NCBI RefSeq assembly: GCF_027270315.1
Contig: NZ_CP114413.1
Coordinates: forward strand, 4,588,001-4,652,000
From: Streptomyces cinnabarinus
Lineage (GTDB): Bacteria; Actinomycetota; Actinomycetes; Streptomycetales; Streptomycetaceae
Length of the DNA: 64,000 nt
Direction: 5' to 3'
Of the stretch, positions 20,338 to 28,739 are shown piece by piece; position 1 is the first letter of the stretch; each line of letters begins with the position of its first letter. The notes beneath the pieces were generated by a model. That model saw nothing but the letters and a program-made list of their open reading frames with translations, searched no databases and had not been told where the DNA came from. A program made the translations under genes and the position numbers.

Positions 20338-21072
20338 GTGAGCGGAGCCACGGGCGCCGGATCGGCCGGTACCTCCAGGGGTACGGACACGGACGGCGGC
20401 GGCCGTGGCTCCGCCGCGCAGACCAGTGACTCGTCTTCGCCCGACACGCATGGATCCCAGGGGGGAACTGTGACGGACACCCGAGGCCCGCAGGCCCAGC
20501 AGTACGCGGCCGGCCCGGCCCCGGCGGACCGGCAGCAGCCGGCGCAGGCGGTGCCGACGGCGTCGCCGCTGCCCGGCGAGCGGCAGCCGCAGCCCTCCTC
20601 CGGGCCCTACCACCCGCCGCAGGCCTACCCGGCGGCCGCTCAGGCCCCCGGCGCGACCGGCGCGGTCCGCCGGCCGCGCACGGGTGCCCGGACGACGCCG
20701 CGCACCCGCAAGGCGCGGCTGCGGGTGGCCAAGGCCGACCCGTGGTCGGTGATGAAGGTCAGCTTCCTGCTCTCCATCGCGCTCGGCATCTGCACGATCG
20801 TCGCGTCGGCGGTGCTGTGGATGGTCATGGACGCCATGGGTGTCTTCTCGACGGTCGGCGGCACCATCTCCGAGGCCACCGGCTCCAACGAGTCCAACGG
20901 CTTCGACCTCCAGTCCTTCCTGTCGCTGCCGAACGTCCTGATGTTCACCTCGATCATCGCGGTCATCGACGTCGTCCTCGCGACGGCGCTCGCCACCCTC
21001 GGCGCGTTCATCTACAACCTCTCCGCGGGCTTCGTGGGCGGTGTCGAACTGACACTGGCCGAGGACGAGTGA
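20338..21072 (+). CDS. DUF3566 membrane protein
   Basis: 244 residues. About 135 residues of Gly/Pro/Gln-rich cytoplasmic sequence precede a conserved DUF3566 domain with two membrane helices (MKVSFLLSIALGICTIVASAVLW and, near the end, IIAVIDVVLATALATLGAFIY) and the motif KADPWSV at its start. The GTG at 20338 is preferred over 20329 because GAGGAG ends eight bases before it. The family is fixed just downstream of gyrA across actinobacteria; its role is unknown. Confidence 0.9.
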   Translation: MSGATGAGSAGTSRGTDTDGGGRGSAAQTSDSSSPDTHGSQGGTVTDTRGPQAQQYAAGPAPADRQQPAQAVPTASPLPGERQPQPSSGPYHPPQAYPAAAQAPGATGAVRRPRTGARTTPRTRKARLRVAKADPWSVMKVSFLLSIALGICTIVASAVLWMVMDAMGVFSTVGGTISEATGSNESNGFDLQSFLSLPNVLMFTSIIAVIDVVLATALATLGAFIYNLSAGFVGGVELTLAEDE

Positions 21073-21091
21073 GGGTCCCCGACAACCGATT

Positions 21092-21120
21092 TTGGGACTG
21101 CGCACCACGTGCGCTAATCT
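21092..21120 (+). promoter_or_regulatory. Promoter of tRNA-Ile
   Basis: TTGGGA (21092-21097), a 17-base spacer and TAATCT (21115-21120), ending 40 bases before the tRNA. The spacing is optimal for the housekeeping sigma factor HrdB. Confidence 0.6.
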
Positions 21121-21160
21121 TCAGGAGTCAGCGCGCGGGAAATACACCGCAGAGCGCGGC

Positions 21161-21234
21161 GGGGCTATAGCTCAGTTGGTTAGAGCGCATCCCTGATAAG
21201 GATGAGGCCACAGGTTCAAATCCTGTTAGCCCCA
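21161..21234 (+). tRNA. tRNA-Ile (anticodon GAT)
   Basis: 74-nt cloverleaf with acceptor arms GGGGCTA (21161-21167) and TAGCCCC (21227-21233), T-arm GTTCAAA, and anticodon GAT at 21195-21197. The 3' CCA is not encoded. Located after gyrA, as in many actinobacteria. Confidence 0.97.
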
Positions 21235-21241
21235 CAGCGAT

Positions 21242-21275
21242 AAGACCCCCGGTCCACATGGGCCGGGGGTCTTTT
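21242..21275 (+). terminator. Terminator of tRNA-Ile
   Basis: Stem AAGACCCCCGG/CCGGGGGTCTT followed by TTTT, a textbook intrinsic terminator 8 bases after the tRNA. Confidence 0.9.
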
Positions 21276-21433
21276 GTGTGACCGGATGACATGGAGGACA
21301 AGAAAGCGCCCGATCGCTGGCGACGGGGGATGCACCAGCGATCGGGCTGTGGCCAACAGTAACAAGGCTGGTTGAACGGCGGGAGGCGGCCGTTCGGGAC
21401 CGGGTGGGCGTTGTGAGCGGGATCACGTTCCCG

Positions 21434-24400
21434 TCAGGCCTCGCACGGGGGGTCGTAGGAGAGGCGGGGCAGGTACTCGTCCCACTTCTCCTCGGTCAGG
21501 ACGCCCCGGGTGGTGGCGCAGATGTGGCGGACGGCGCGGTCGACGTCGAGGTCCCACAGGCGGACCGTGTCGGTGCCGCTGGAGACGCCCAGCAGCTGGC
21601 TCCGGGGGCTGAAGGCCAGGAAGTTGCCCGTCCTGGCGTTGGGGCTCATCGACTGGCCGATGGGGGCGGCGTCGGCGGGCGTGGTGACGTCCCACAGGCG
21701 GACCGTGTTGTCGTTGCCGCCGCTGGCGAGGGTGCGGCCGTTCCGGCTGAACGTCAGGGAGACCACCGCCTCGGTGTGCCCGGTCAGCGTGGCGGCCGGG
21801 GTGTGTGTCCCGGAGGGGTCGGTGACGTCCCACAGACGGACCGTGTCGTCGTCGCTGCCGCTGGCCAGGGTGCGGCCGTCGGGGCTGTAGGCGAGCACGT
21901 TGACGGGGCCCTCGTGGGCGTTGAGCGCGGCGCCCAGGGACTTCGTACGGCGGGGGTCGGCGGTGTTCCACAGGCGGACCGTGCCGTCCGCGCTGCCGCT
22001 GGCGAGGGTGCGGCCGTCGGCGGAGAAGCGCAGGGCGTTGACATAGCCGCGGTGGCCGGTGAGCGGGGCGCCGTACGGGGCCGGGCGGGTGGGGTCGGAG
22101 ACGTTCCACAGCTGGAGTGTGCGGTCGTCGTAGGCGGTGGCGAGGGTGCGGCCGTCGGGGCTGAACGCGAGGGCGTCGGGGCCCATGAAGCGGGTGCGCA
22201 GGGCCAGGGGTGGGCCGTACGCGGTTGGGTGGGCGGGGTCGGAGACGTTCCACAGGTACACGGCGCGGTTGCCTGTCAGGACCGCGAGGGTGCGGCCGTC
22301 GGGGGCGAAGAGCAGGGAGCGCTGGCCGCCGTCGTCGGGCATGAACGGCTTGTTCAGGGCCATGGGGTGCAGCGGGTCGCGGACGTTCCACAGCCGGACG
22401 CTGCCGTCGCGGGCGGCCGTGGCGAGGACCCGTCCGTCGGGGCGGAAGGCGCCGCTGCGGCCGAACATGTCGGAGGTGGGGACCGACCACAGCCGCACCT
22501 TGCTGTCGCCGCTGCCGGTGGCCAGGGTCCGGCCGTCCGGGCTGAAGCCCAGCGCGTACATCTCGCCGCTGCTGCCCGCCAGCGGCTCGCCGACCTGGGA
22601 GGGATAGGCCGGGTCGCTGACGTTCCACAGGCTCGCGGTGCTGTCCGCGCTGGCGGCGGCGAGGGTGGCCCCGTCGGGGCTGAACGCCACCGACCAGATG
22701 GGGCCGGTGTGGCCGGTCAGCGGCGAGCCCAGCGCCCTGCCGCGCCCCGGGTCGGCGACGTCCCACAGCCGTACGGTGTCGTCGGCGCCGCCGCTGGCCA
22801 GGGTGCGGCCGTCGGGGCTGAACGCGACGGAGTGCACCAGGTCCGTGTGCCCGGTCAGGCGCCTGTCGTACGGCGTGGGGCGGCTCGGGTCGGTGATGTT
22901 CCACAGGCGGATCGTGTCGTCGTCGCCGCCCGCGGCCAGGGTTTCGCCGTCCGGGCTGAACGCCACCGAGCGCACGGCGGCGCCGGCGCCGGTCAGGGTG
23001 CTGACCGGCCTCGGGCGGTCCGGGCCGTCGACGTCCCACAGGCGGACGGTGCGGTCCTCGCCGGCGGAGGCCAGGGTGCTGCCGTCGGGGCTGAACGCGA
23101 TCAGGTAGACCGTGGCCCTGTGCCCGGTCAGAGGGGTGCGCAGGACCATGGGGTGACGGGGGTCGCGGATGTCCCACAGGCGGATCGTGCCGTCGTCCGA
23201 GGCGCTGGCGAGGGTGCGGCCGTCGGGGCTGAAGACCGCGCTGCTCACCCAGCTCGTATGGCCGAACAGCGGCTTGCCGAGGGGTTTCGGGCGGCCGGGT
23301 TCGCTGACGTCCCACAGGCGGACCGTGCGGTCGTAGCTGGCGGTGGCCAGGAGCTTGCCGTCGGGGCTGAAGGAGGTCAGGTAGACGGCGCCGGTGTGGC
23401 CGAGGAGGGGGGTGGCCAGCGGGGCGTTCACGATGGAGAGCAGGCGGTTGGCGGTGCCCTCGTCGTCGGGGCGCAGCCCGTGCGCCACCAGGTCGAGCTG
23501 CGCCGACAGCGACGGGTCGGTGTACTGGACCCGGTCCGCCTCGGCGACCACCTGCTCGAACACGGCGTCGTTGCGCTGCTGCCAGGCCACCACCGCCGAA
23601 CCCACGGCCACCAGCGCCAGCACCACCAGCGCCGACACCGCGCCCCGGCTGATCAGCAGGGAGCGCCGGCGCAGCCGTACCGAGGCGGTCAGGAACTCCA
23701 CCGCGCTGCGGGTCAGGAAGGTGTCACCGGCGGACTTCGCCCAGGTGTGCGCCTGGTCGAGACGCGAGCCCCGGTAGAGCAGGGAGGAGTCGCGGTGGGA
23801 GTCATCCCAGGCCCGGCCGTCCTCCTCCAGGCGCTGGCGCAGCAGGTTGCCGCCGCGGTCCTCGTCGATCCACTCGCGCAGCCGGGGCCAGGCGTGCAGC
23901 AGCGCCTCGTGGGTGATCTCCACGGTCTCCGCGTCGAGGGTGACCAGACGGGCCTGGACCAGCGCTTCGAGGGACTCCTCCGTCTTGTCGGGGTCCGTCG
24001 ACTCCGCCGCGAGCTGGCGCCGGGTGCCGCGTCTGCGCGTGGCCTGGGTGTCCTCGCCGAGGCGCACCAGCCGCAGCAGCAGTAACCGGGCCGCCGTACG
24101 GGCCGCCGGGTCCAGACCGGACCAGGCCCGCTCGGCGGTCGCCGCGACCGCGCCCTGGATCCCGCCGGCGGCCCGGTAGCCGGCCAGGGTCAGCCGACCG
24201 GACTTGCGGCGCTGCCAGGTGGCGAGCAGGGCGTGCGAGAGCAGGGGCAGCACCCCGGCGTCATGGGCGCCGCGCGGGCCGTCGGCGCTGACCTCGCGGA
24301 CGATCAGCTCGGCGAGGCCGGGTTCGAGCTCCAGGCCGACGGCCTTGGCCGGCCCGTTCACCGCCTCGCGCAGTTCGGCGCCGGACAGCGGGCCGAGGAC

Positions 24401-25390
24401 CATGTGCCGGTGCTGGAGGGCGTCGGCGAGTTCGGGGTAGCCGAGGCACTGTTCGTAGAAGTCGGCCCGTATGCCGAGGACGACGAGGGCGGGGCCGGGC
24501 CCGCCGTCCTCGTCGGGGGCGGACGCGGCGTGCAGGAGCTGGATGAAGGTGTGCCGGTCGCGCTCCTCGGCGCAGAGGGTGAAGGTCTCCTCGAACTGGT
24601 CGACGATGACGACCGGGCGGCCACCGGCGGGCGAGGTCCGCCCGGCCCAGGCGGCGACGGCCGCGCGCACGGCCCGGGTGAAGCGCCCGGTGCCCGCCCG
24701 CTCCCCGGCCGCCCCGGCGAGTTCGGGGATCCGCCCGGTCAGCTCGGCGACCGGATCGGCACCGGGGACCAGCTGGAGCACCTCCCGCCCGGTGTCCAGG
24801 GCGCCGTCCCGTACGGCGGGCACCAGACCGGCGTTGAGCAGGGAGGACTTCCCGGCGCCCGAGGCGCCGACCAGCATCAGCAGTCCGCCGGAGCGCTCCG
24901 CGGCCCGTAGTCCGGCGATGAGGGAGGCGGTGCTGCGCTCCCGGCCGAAGAACCAGCGGGCGTCCTCCTGGCGGTAGGAGGCGAGGCCCCGGTACGGGCA
25001 GACGACCGGGACGGCCGGTGCCTCGGCCGGGGGCTCCTCGGGCGCCCCGACCGGGTCGGCCACCGCCCGCTCCCACAGGTGCTGCCACTGCACCATGTCG
25101 TACAGCCCGGGGGACACCGGCGAGGGCCGGGCGCGCCGGGCGTGCGGGACGAGGACATGGAGGACGGCGGCCAGGGCGGCGAACTGGGCGGGTACGTTCT
25201 TCGCCCGCCGCCAGTCGCTGATGCGCTGCGCGGACACCCGTACCGGACGCCCCCGCTCGTCCACCCGTTGGAGCTGGACGACCGCCTCGGACACCCGCTT
25301 GAGGGGTGGGTTCCCGGCCTCCCGGTACAGCAGGGCAAGGCGTTCCGCGAAGGCTGTGCGTGCCCCTGAGTCGGAACTCAAGGCCTCCAC
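21434..25390 (-). CDS. HTH-NTPase-TM-WD40 repeat signalling protein
   Basis: 1,318 residues in a STAND-like layout. Residues 1-90 hold a helix-turn-helix-like domain (VSAQRISDWRRAKNVP). An NTPase follows CPYRGLASYR, with Walker A GASGAGKSS at 175-183 and Walker B VVIVDQFEE at 260-268. A winged-helix/helical region follows, and one membrane helix lies at about 583-603. From about 663 to the end there are fourteen WD40 repeats of roughly 46 residues, each ending near RLWDV, enough for two seven-bladed propellers. The C-terminal propellers are probably outside the membrane and the NTPase inside. Such proteins are scaffolds or sensors; the ligand is unknown. GTG start, monocistronic. It lies in the variable stretch between tRNA-Ile and tRNA-Ala. 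Confidence 0.88.
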   Translation of the reverse strand: MEALSSDSGARTAFAERLALLYREAGNPPLKRVSEAVVQLQRVDERGRPVRVSAQRISDWRRAKNVPAQFAALAAVLHVLVPHARRARPSPVSPGLYDMVQWQHLWERAVADPVGAPEEPPAEAPAVPVVCPYRGLASYRQEDARWFFGRERSTASLIAGLRAAERSGGLLMLVGASGAGKSSLLNAGLVPAVRDGALDTGREVLQLVPGADPVAELTGRIPELAGAAGERAGTGRFTRAVRAAVAAWAGRTSPAGGRPVVIVDQFEETFTLCAEERDRHTFIQLLHAASAPDEDGGPGPALVVLGIRADFYEQCLGYPELADALQHRHMVLGPLSGAELREAVNGPAKAVGLELEPGLAELIVREVSADGPRGAHDAGVLPLLSHALLATWQRRKSGRLTLAGYRAAGGIQGAVAATAERAWSGLDPAARTAARLLLLRLVRLGEDTQATRRRGTRRQLAAESTDPDKTEESLEALVQARLVTLDAETVEITHEALLHAWPRLREWIDEDRGGNLLRQRLEEDGRAWDDSHRDSSLLYRGSRLDQAHTWAKSAGDTFLTRSAVEFLTASVRLRRRSLLISRGAVSALVVLALVAVGSAVVAWQQRNDAVFEQVVAEADRVQYTDPSLSAQLDLVAHGLRPDDEGTANRLLSIVNAPLATPLLGHTGAVYLTSFSPDGKLLATASYDRTVRLWDVSEPGRPKPLGKPLFGHTSWVSSAVFSPDGRTLASASDDGTIRLWDIRDPRHPMVLRTPLTGHRATVYLIAFSPDGSTLASAGEDRTVRLWDVDGPDRPRPVSTLTGAGAAVRSVAFSPDGETLAAGGDDDTIRLWNITDPSRPTPYDRRLTGHTDLVHSVAFSPDGRTLASGGADDTVRLWDVADPGRGRALGSPLTGHTGPIWSVAFSPDGATLAAASADSTASLWNVSDPAYPSQVGEPLAGSSGEMYALGFSPDGRTLATGSGDSKVRLWSVPTSDMFGRSGAFRPDGRVLATAARDGSVRLWNVRDPLHPMALNKPFMPDDGGQRSLLFAPDGRTLAVLTGNRAVYLWNVSDPAHPTAYGPPLALRTRFMGPDALAFSPDGRTLATAYDDRTLQLWNVSDPTRPAPYGAPLTGHRGYVNALRFSADGRTLASGSADGTVRLWNTADPRRTKSLGAALNAHEGPVNVLAYSPDGRTLASGSDDDTVRLWDVTDPSGTHTPAATLTGHTEAVVSLTFSRNGRTLASGGNDNTVRLWDVTTPADAAPIGQSMSPNARTGNFLAFSPRSQLLGVSSGTDTVRLWDLDVDRAVRHICATTRGVLTEEKWDEYLPRLSYDPPCEA
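21510..23420 (-). repeat. Fourteen DNA-level WD40 repeats
   Basis: Units of about 138 bases encode the propeller blades and share near-identical blocks such as GTGCGGCCGTCGGGGCTGAA on the plus strand. The similarity at base level, not only protein level, shows recent internal duplication or gene conversion. It is coding, not a CRISPR array, because the units are much too long and are in frame. Confidence 0.85.
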
Positions 25391-25662
25391 CCCTTACTTT
25401 CCCCGCACTTGGACGTCCGGACCGGAAAACTCACTTTATACGGCTGACCTGGGCGTAAGCCCTGCGCGGGAAACCGGAACCTCCTCGGGGCGGGCCTCAA
25501 CTGGCAGGATCACACCGCGTAGCCAGTTGACCGCGCGTCGTCCGGAGAGGCTGCCGGCGCCTGCCGCCCCGGCCGCGGTGACGGATGCCCGATCGTCCGC
25601 CCGCGAGCCCTTCCCGGCCTTCCGAGACCTCGGTCCGCGTCATCGCGCGGGACCGACACCGA

Positions 25663-25716
25663 CGCGTCGTTTGGCACCGGTCCCCGCGAGGGGAGGGACC
25701 GGTGCCGAACGACGCG
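25663..25716. repeat. 22-bp stem hairpin in divergent intergenic region
   Basis: Arms 25663-25684 and 25695-25716 match over 22 positions with one mismatch and a 10-base loop. It lies in the 431-base gap between the divergent WD40 gene (start 25390) and amidohydrolase gene (start 25822), where no transcript should need a terminator. The rest of the gap upstream shows no gene. Confidence 0.8.
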
Positions 25717-25782
25717 GCTTCCTCGTTCCCGTCGTCCGGCGCCCGGCGCTTGCCGCTTTCCTCCCGGGGCCGTACCTTCGTT

Positions 25783-25799
25783 TCTGACGAACCGTCAGA
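25783..25799. promoter_or_regulatory. Perfect palindromic operator upstream of amidohydrolase
   Basis: TCTGACGAACCGTCAGA: 7-bp arms, perfect inverted repeat, 3-base centre, 22 bases before the amidohydrolase start and just upstream of its ribosome-binding site. Size and symmetry are typical of a TetR-family operator. No such regulator lies next to it, so the binding protein is unknown. Confidence 0.7.
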
Positions 25800-25821
25800 T
25801 GCGAGCCGGGAGGTGGCCGCA

Positions 25822-27036
25822 GTGGCCGAGGTCGTGAACGGTGCCAGGGAGCTGCCCAGGGTCATCAGCGTGGACGATCATGTGATCGAGCCCGCTCATC
25901 TCTTCGAGACCTGGCTTCCGGCCAAGTACCGGGACAAAGGCCCCAAACCCTTCACCGCCGGGATCGGTGAGCTGGAGTACGTCGGCGGGAAGTACCGGTT
26001 CACCACCGATCCGGACGGCCAGATCACCGACTGGTGGGAGTACGAGGGCGAGTTCTTCCCGTACAAGCGGATCATCGCGGCGGTCGGGTTCTCCCGGGAC
26101 GAGATGACGCTCGACGGGATCACCCGGGAGCAGATGCGGCGGGGCTGCTGGGACCCCAAGGCCCGCCTGGAGGACATGGAGATGAACCATGTCGAGGCCT
26201 CGCTCTGCTTCCCCACCTTCCCGCGCTTCTGCGGCCAGACCTTCGCCGAGGCCAAGGACAAGGAGGTCGGGCTCGCCTGTGTGCGCGCCTACAACGACTG
26301 GATGGTCGAGGAGTGGTGCGGCGACAGCGGCGGGCGGCTGATCCCGCTCTGCCTGATCCCGCTGTGGGACATCGACCTGGCCGTCGCGGAGATCCACCGC
26401 AACGCCGCCCGCGGGGTGCGCGCGGTGACGTTCAGCGAGATCCCCACCTATCTGGGACTGCCCTCGATCCACTCCGGCTACTGGGACCCCTTCTTCGCGG
26501 CCTGCGAGGAGACCGGCACGGTCGTGAACATGCACATCGGGTCCTCCTCTCAGATGCCGGCCGCCTCCCCCGACGCGCCGCCCGCCGTCCAGGCCTCGCT
26601 GAGCTTCAACAACGCCATGGCCTCGATGATGGACTTCCTCTTCTCCGGAGTCCTGGTGAAGTTCCCGCGGCTGAAGCTCGCCTACAGCGAGGGCCAGATG
26701 GGCTGGATCCCGTACGCCCTGGAGCGCGCCGACGACGTCTGGGAGGAGCACCGGGCCTGGGGCGGGGTGAAGGACCTGATTCCGGAGCCGCCGTCGACGT
26801 ACTACTACCGGCAGATCTTCTGCTGCTTCTTCCGGGACCGGCACGGCATCGAGGCGATCGACACGGTGGGCGTGGACAACGCCACCTTCGAGACGGACTA
26901 CCCGCACGTCGACTCGACCTGGCCGCACACCAAGCAGGTCGCGGCCGAGCATGTGGCGGGCCTGTCCGACGAGGTGACGTACAAGCTGCTGCGCGGCAAT
27001 GCGATCCGCATGCTCGATCTGCCCTTCGACCGCTGA
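25822..27036 (+). CDS. Amidohydrolase (PF04909-type metal-dependent hydrolase)
   Basis: 404 residues of the COG2159 TIM-barrel group, which hydrolyses or decarboxylates small organic substrates using one metal ion. Visible features are the N-terminal VDDHVIEP metal-box variant, FPTFPRFC, a mid-barrel histidine in VNMHIGSSSQ and the C-terminal ETDYPHVDSTWPHT, where the aspartate pair is expected to be catalytic. The GTG at 25822 has GGGAGG upstream; a GTG at 25813 would place the ribosome-binding site within the coding region. It is 50 bases from a ferredoxin gene and sits behind a perfect palindrome. The substrate is unknown. Confidence 0.85.
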   Translation: MAEVVNGARELPRVISVDDHVIEPAHLFETWLPAKYRDKGPKPFTAGIGELEYVGGKYRFTTDPDGQITDWWEYEGEFFPYKRIIAAVGFSRDEMTLDGITREQMRRGCWDPKARLEDMEMNHVEASLCFPTFPRFCGQTFAEAKDKEVGLACVRAYNDWMVEEWCGDSGGRLIPLCLIPLWDIDLAVAEIHRNAARGVRAVTFSEIPTYLGLPSIHSGYWDPFFAACEETGTVVNMHIGSSSQMPAASPDAPPAVQASLSFNNAMASMMDFLFSGVLVKFPRLKLAYSEGQMGWIPYALERADDVWEEHRAWGGVKDLIPEPPSTYYYRQIFCCFFRDRHGIEAIDTVGVDNATFETDYPHVDSTWPHTKQVAAEHVAGLSDEVTYKLLRGNAIRMLDLPFDR

Positions 27037-27086
27037 TTGACGGCCCCGTGGCAGGGGCAGTCACCCGGTGAGAGACGGGAGTGCAG

Positions 27087-27287
27087 ATGACGAAGGTCTC
27101 CGTGGACCCCGAGCTGTGTTACGGATCCGGTGAGTGCGTCCACCGCGTGCCGTCCGTCTTCACCGCGGCGGACGGGTTCGGAGCCGTCATCGCCGGGCGC
27201 GAGGACAGCGGGGCCGAGCCGGAGGTGCGGGAGGCCGCGGAGCAGTGCCCGTCACAGGCCATTGTCCTCGGCGGTCAGCCCGCGTAG
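27087..27287 (+). CDS. 3Fe-4S ferredoxin
   Basis: 66-residue electron carrier with the CX5C...CP spacing of [3Fe-4S] ferredoxins (CYGSGEC, then CPSQAI), the type that normally feeds cytochromes P450. No P450 is present in the window; the only partner in the operon is the amidohydrolase, a pairing that recurs in actinobacteria. ATG at 27087 with GGGAG just upstream. It converges with the glycosyltransferase gene and overlaps its stop by 13 bases. Confidence 0.93.
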   Translation: MTKVSVDPELCYGSGECVHRVPSVFTAADGFGAVIAGREDSGAEPEVREAAEQCPSQAIVLGGQPA

Positions 27288-28036
27288 GTCCAGTACGTGG
27301 CCGCGAGCGCCCGCGCCCGTGCCTCCGCCACCGCCATCCGCGCCGCCCGCTCCGCCGGATCGACATGCGCCGCCTGGCCGGTGGCCTGCCCCTCCCACTT
27401 GCGGTAGAGCAGTCCGGCCTCGGCGCTGAACCAGCCGCGGCTCACCGCGTTCAGCGCGAGCAGCAGACCGGTGTCCTCGGAGGCGGGCAGCGCCATCCAG
27501 CCGCCGAGAGCGAGCAGCAGGTCCCGGCGCACGCACAGCGTGGCCGGATGGACCTGGGCGCGGAAGCCGTTGGCCCGCCAGAAGTCGAGCACCGCGCCCC
27601 GCTCGACGGGACCCTCGTCGGGGTCGGGGAAACCGGCGGTGGAGCCGTCCGGCAGCAGGTCCAGCGCCCGCGAGGTCGTCCACCCGATGCCGTGCCCGCT
27701 CTCCAGGACGGCCAGATCCCGGGCGAGCGCCCCCGGGGTGAGCCGGTCGTCGGCGTCCAGCACCTTCACGTACGGGCCGTCCGCGTGCGCCAGCGCGATG
27801 GTGCGGGCGACCCCGGGACCGCCGGGCCGCCCCTGGCGGAAGGTGACACGGTCGTCGTCGGGGAGGTACGGGGTGACGGCGTCGCCCGTCCCGTCCTCCT
27901 GCACGACCCAGTGCCACTCCCATCCCGCCGGCAGCTCCTGCGCGCACAGGGAGGCGTGCGCCTCGGGCAGGAAGCGGGCCGAGGGGCCGTGGACCGCGGT
28001 GACGATGCTGACGCGCCGGCGCACGGCGGCCCTCAC
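27275..28036 (-). CDS. Family 2-type glycosyltransferase
   Basis: 253 residues with the GT-A signature order: RVSIVTAVHG at the N-terminus, WHWVVQEDG, and the nucleotide-sugar/metal motif KVLDADDRLTPGAL. An acceptor region follows, with GGWMALPASEDTGLLL. It lacks membrane helices, so it acts in the cytoplasm; the sugar and acceptor are unknown. The GTG at 28036 was chosen because GTGA overlaps the upstream stop and GGAAAGG precedes it. In-frame codons extend further up but lie in the preceding gene. Confidence 0.85.
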   Translation of the reverse strand: MRAAVRRRVSIVTAVHGPSARFLPEAHASLCAQELPAGWEWHWVVQEDGTGDAVTPYLPDDDRVTFRQGRPGGPGVARTIALAHADGPYVKVLDADDRLTPGALARDLAVLESGHGIGWTTSRALDLLPDGSTAGFPDPDEGPVERGAVLDFWRANGFRAQVHPATLCVRRDLLLALGGWMALPASEDTGLLLALNAVSRGWFSAEAGLLYRKWEGQATGQAAHVDPAERAARMAVAEARARALAATYWTYAG

Positions 28037-28617
28037 CACCTTTCCAGACACGTGGTGAACAGCAGCTCCGTGCGGTCGCCCGGCAGCGTGACGCGGCAGA
28101 CCTCCACGACGCGGCCCCGGATGTCGTACGACGTCTTGCGCAGCGCCAGGACCGGAGCGCCGCACGGCAGTTCCAGTGCGGCGGTCTCAACAGGCGTGGG
28201 CTGACGGGCGGTCACCCGTTCCTCGACGCGATCCACTTCGATGCCGACCGTGTGCAACTGATGCTGAGTGCCGCCGGGCCAGGGCTCGTTGGCCGGGTCC
28301 AGCAGCGCGGGGTTGGCGGCGATCAGGTCGCGGAGGAGATACGAGGTGACCAGAGAGAACGGGGCGCTCTCGGTGGCGTGGCGGGTGCGGTAGGCGCGTT
28401 TCAGGAGCGGGGTGCCGACCGGGACGCCGAACGCGTCGGCGAGTTCATCGGTGGCGCCCATGTGGTGGTAGTCGGCGTGGAAGACCAGGTCGGAGCAGTC
28501 CAGACCGGTGTCGTGCTCGGTGGCTCCTATGCCTGCTCGCTCGGACCGGGGGTGGTGCACCCGGTTCTTCTCCCACTGATGACGACGGCTGTCGCGGACG
28601 GCGGGCGTGCGAGGCAT
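28033..28617 (-). CDS. UTRA-domain ligand-binding regulator lacking wHTH
   Basis: 194 residues matching the effector-binding UTRA domain of GntR/HutC regulators (VPVGTPLLKRAYRTRH, ETAALELPCGAPVLALRKTSYD, RGRVVEVCRVTLPGDRTELLF). The N-terminus has only a short basic SRRHQWEKNR stretch instead of a winged helix-turn-helix. It may modulate another regulator or bind DNA atypically. Translationally coupled to the glycosyltransferase. Confidence 0.8.
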   Translation of the reverse strand: MPRTPAVRDSRRHQWEKNRVHHPRSERAGIGATEHDTGLDCSDLVFHADYHHMGATDELADAFGVPVGTPLLKRAYRTRHATESAPFSLVTSYLLRDLIAANPALLDPANEPWPGGTQHQLHTVGIEVDRVEERVTARQPTPVETAALELPCGAPVLALRKTSYDIRGRVVEVCRVTLPGDRTELLFTTCLERW

Positions 28618-28739
28618 GGGATCAGGCTACGACGAGGGCCTGCCGCTTCTTCGAGTGGCCGGGCCGGTGTGGGGCCTGGGGTGTACGTGAAAGGAGTTGT
28701 ATGGGTGAAGCAAGAGGGGATGCAAGGGAGCTCGCGCTG

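Noticed and set aside
21510..23420. Regularly spaced repeats resembling a CRISPR array
   Set aside because: Units are about 138 bases, in frame and encode WD40 blades; there are no short constant repeats with unique spacers or cas genes.
21404..24085. An 893-codon plus-strand frame with repeats opposite the WD40 gene
   Set aside because: Its apparent repeats are only the reverse complement of the WD40 blades.
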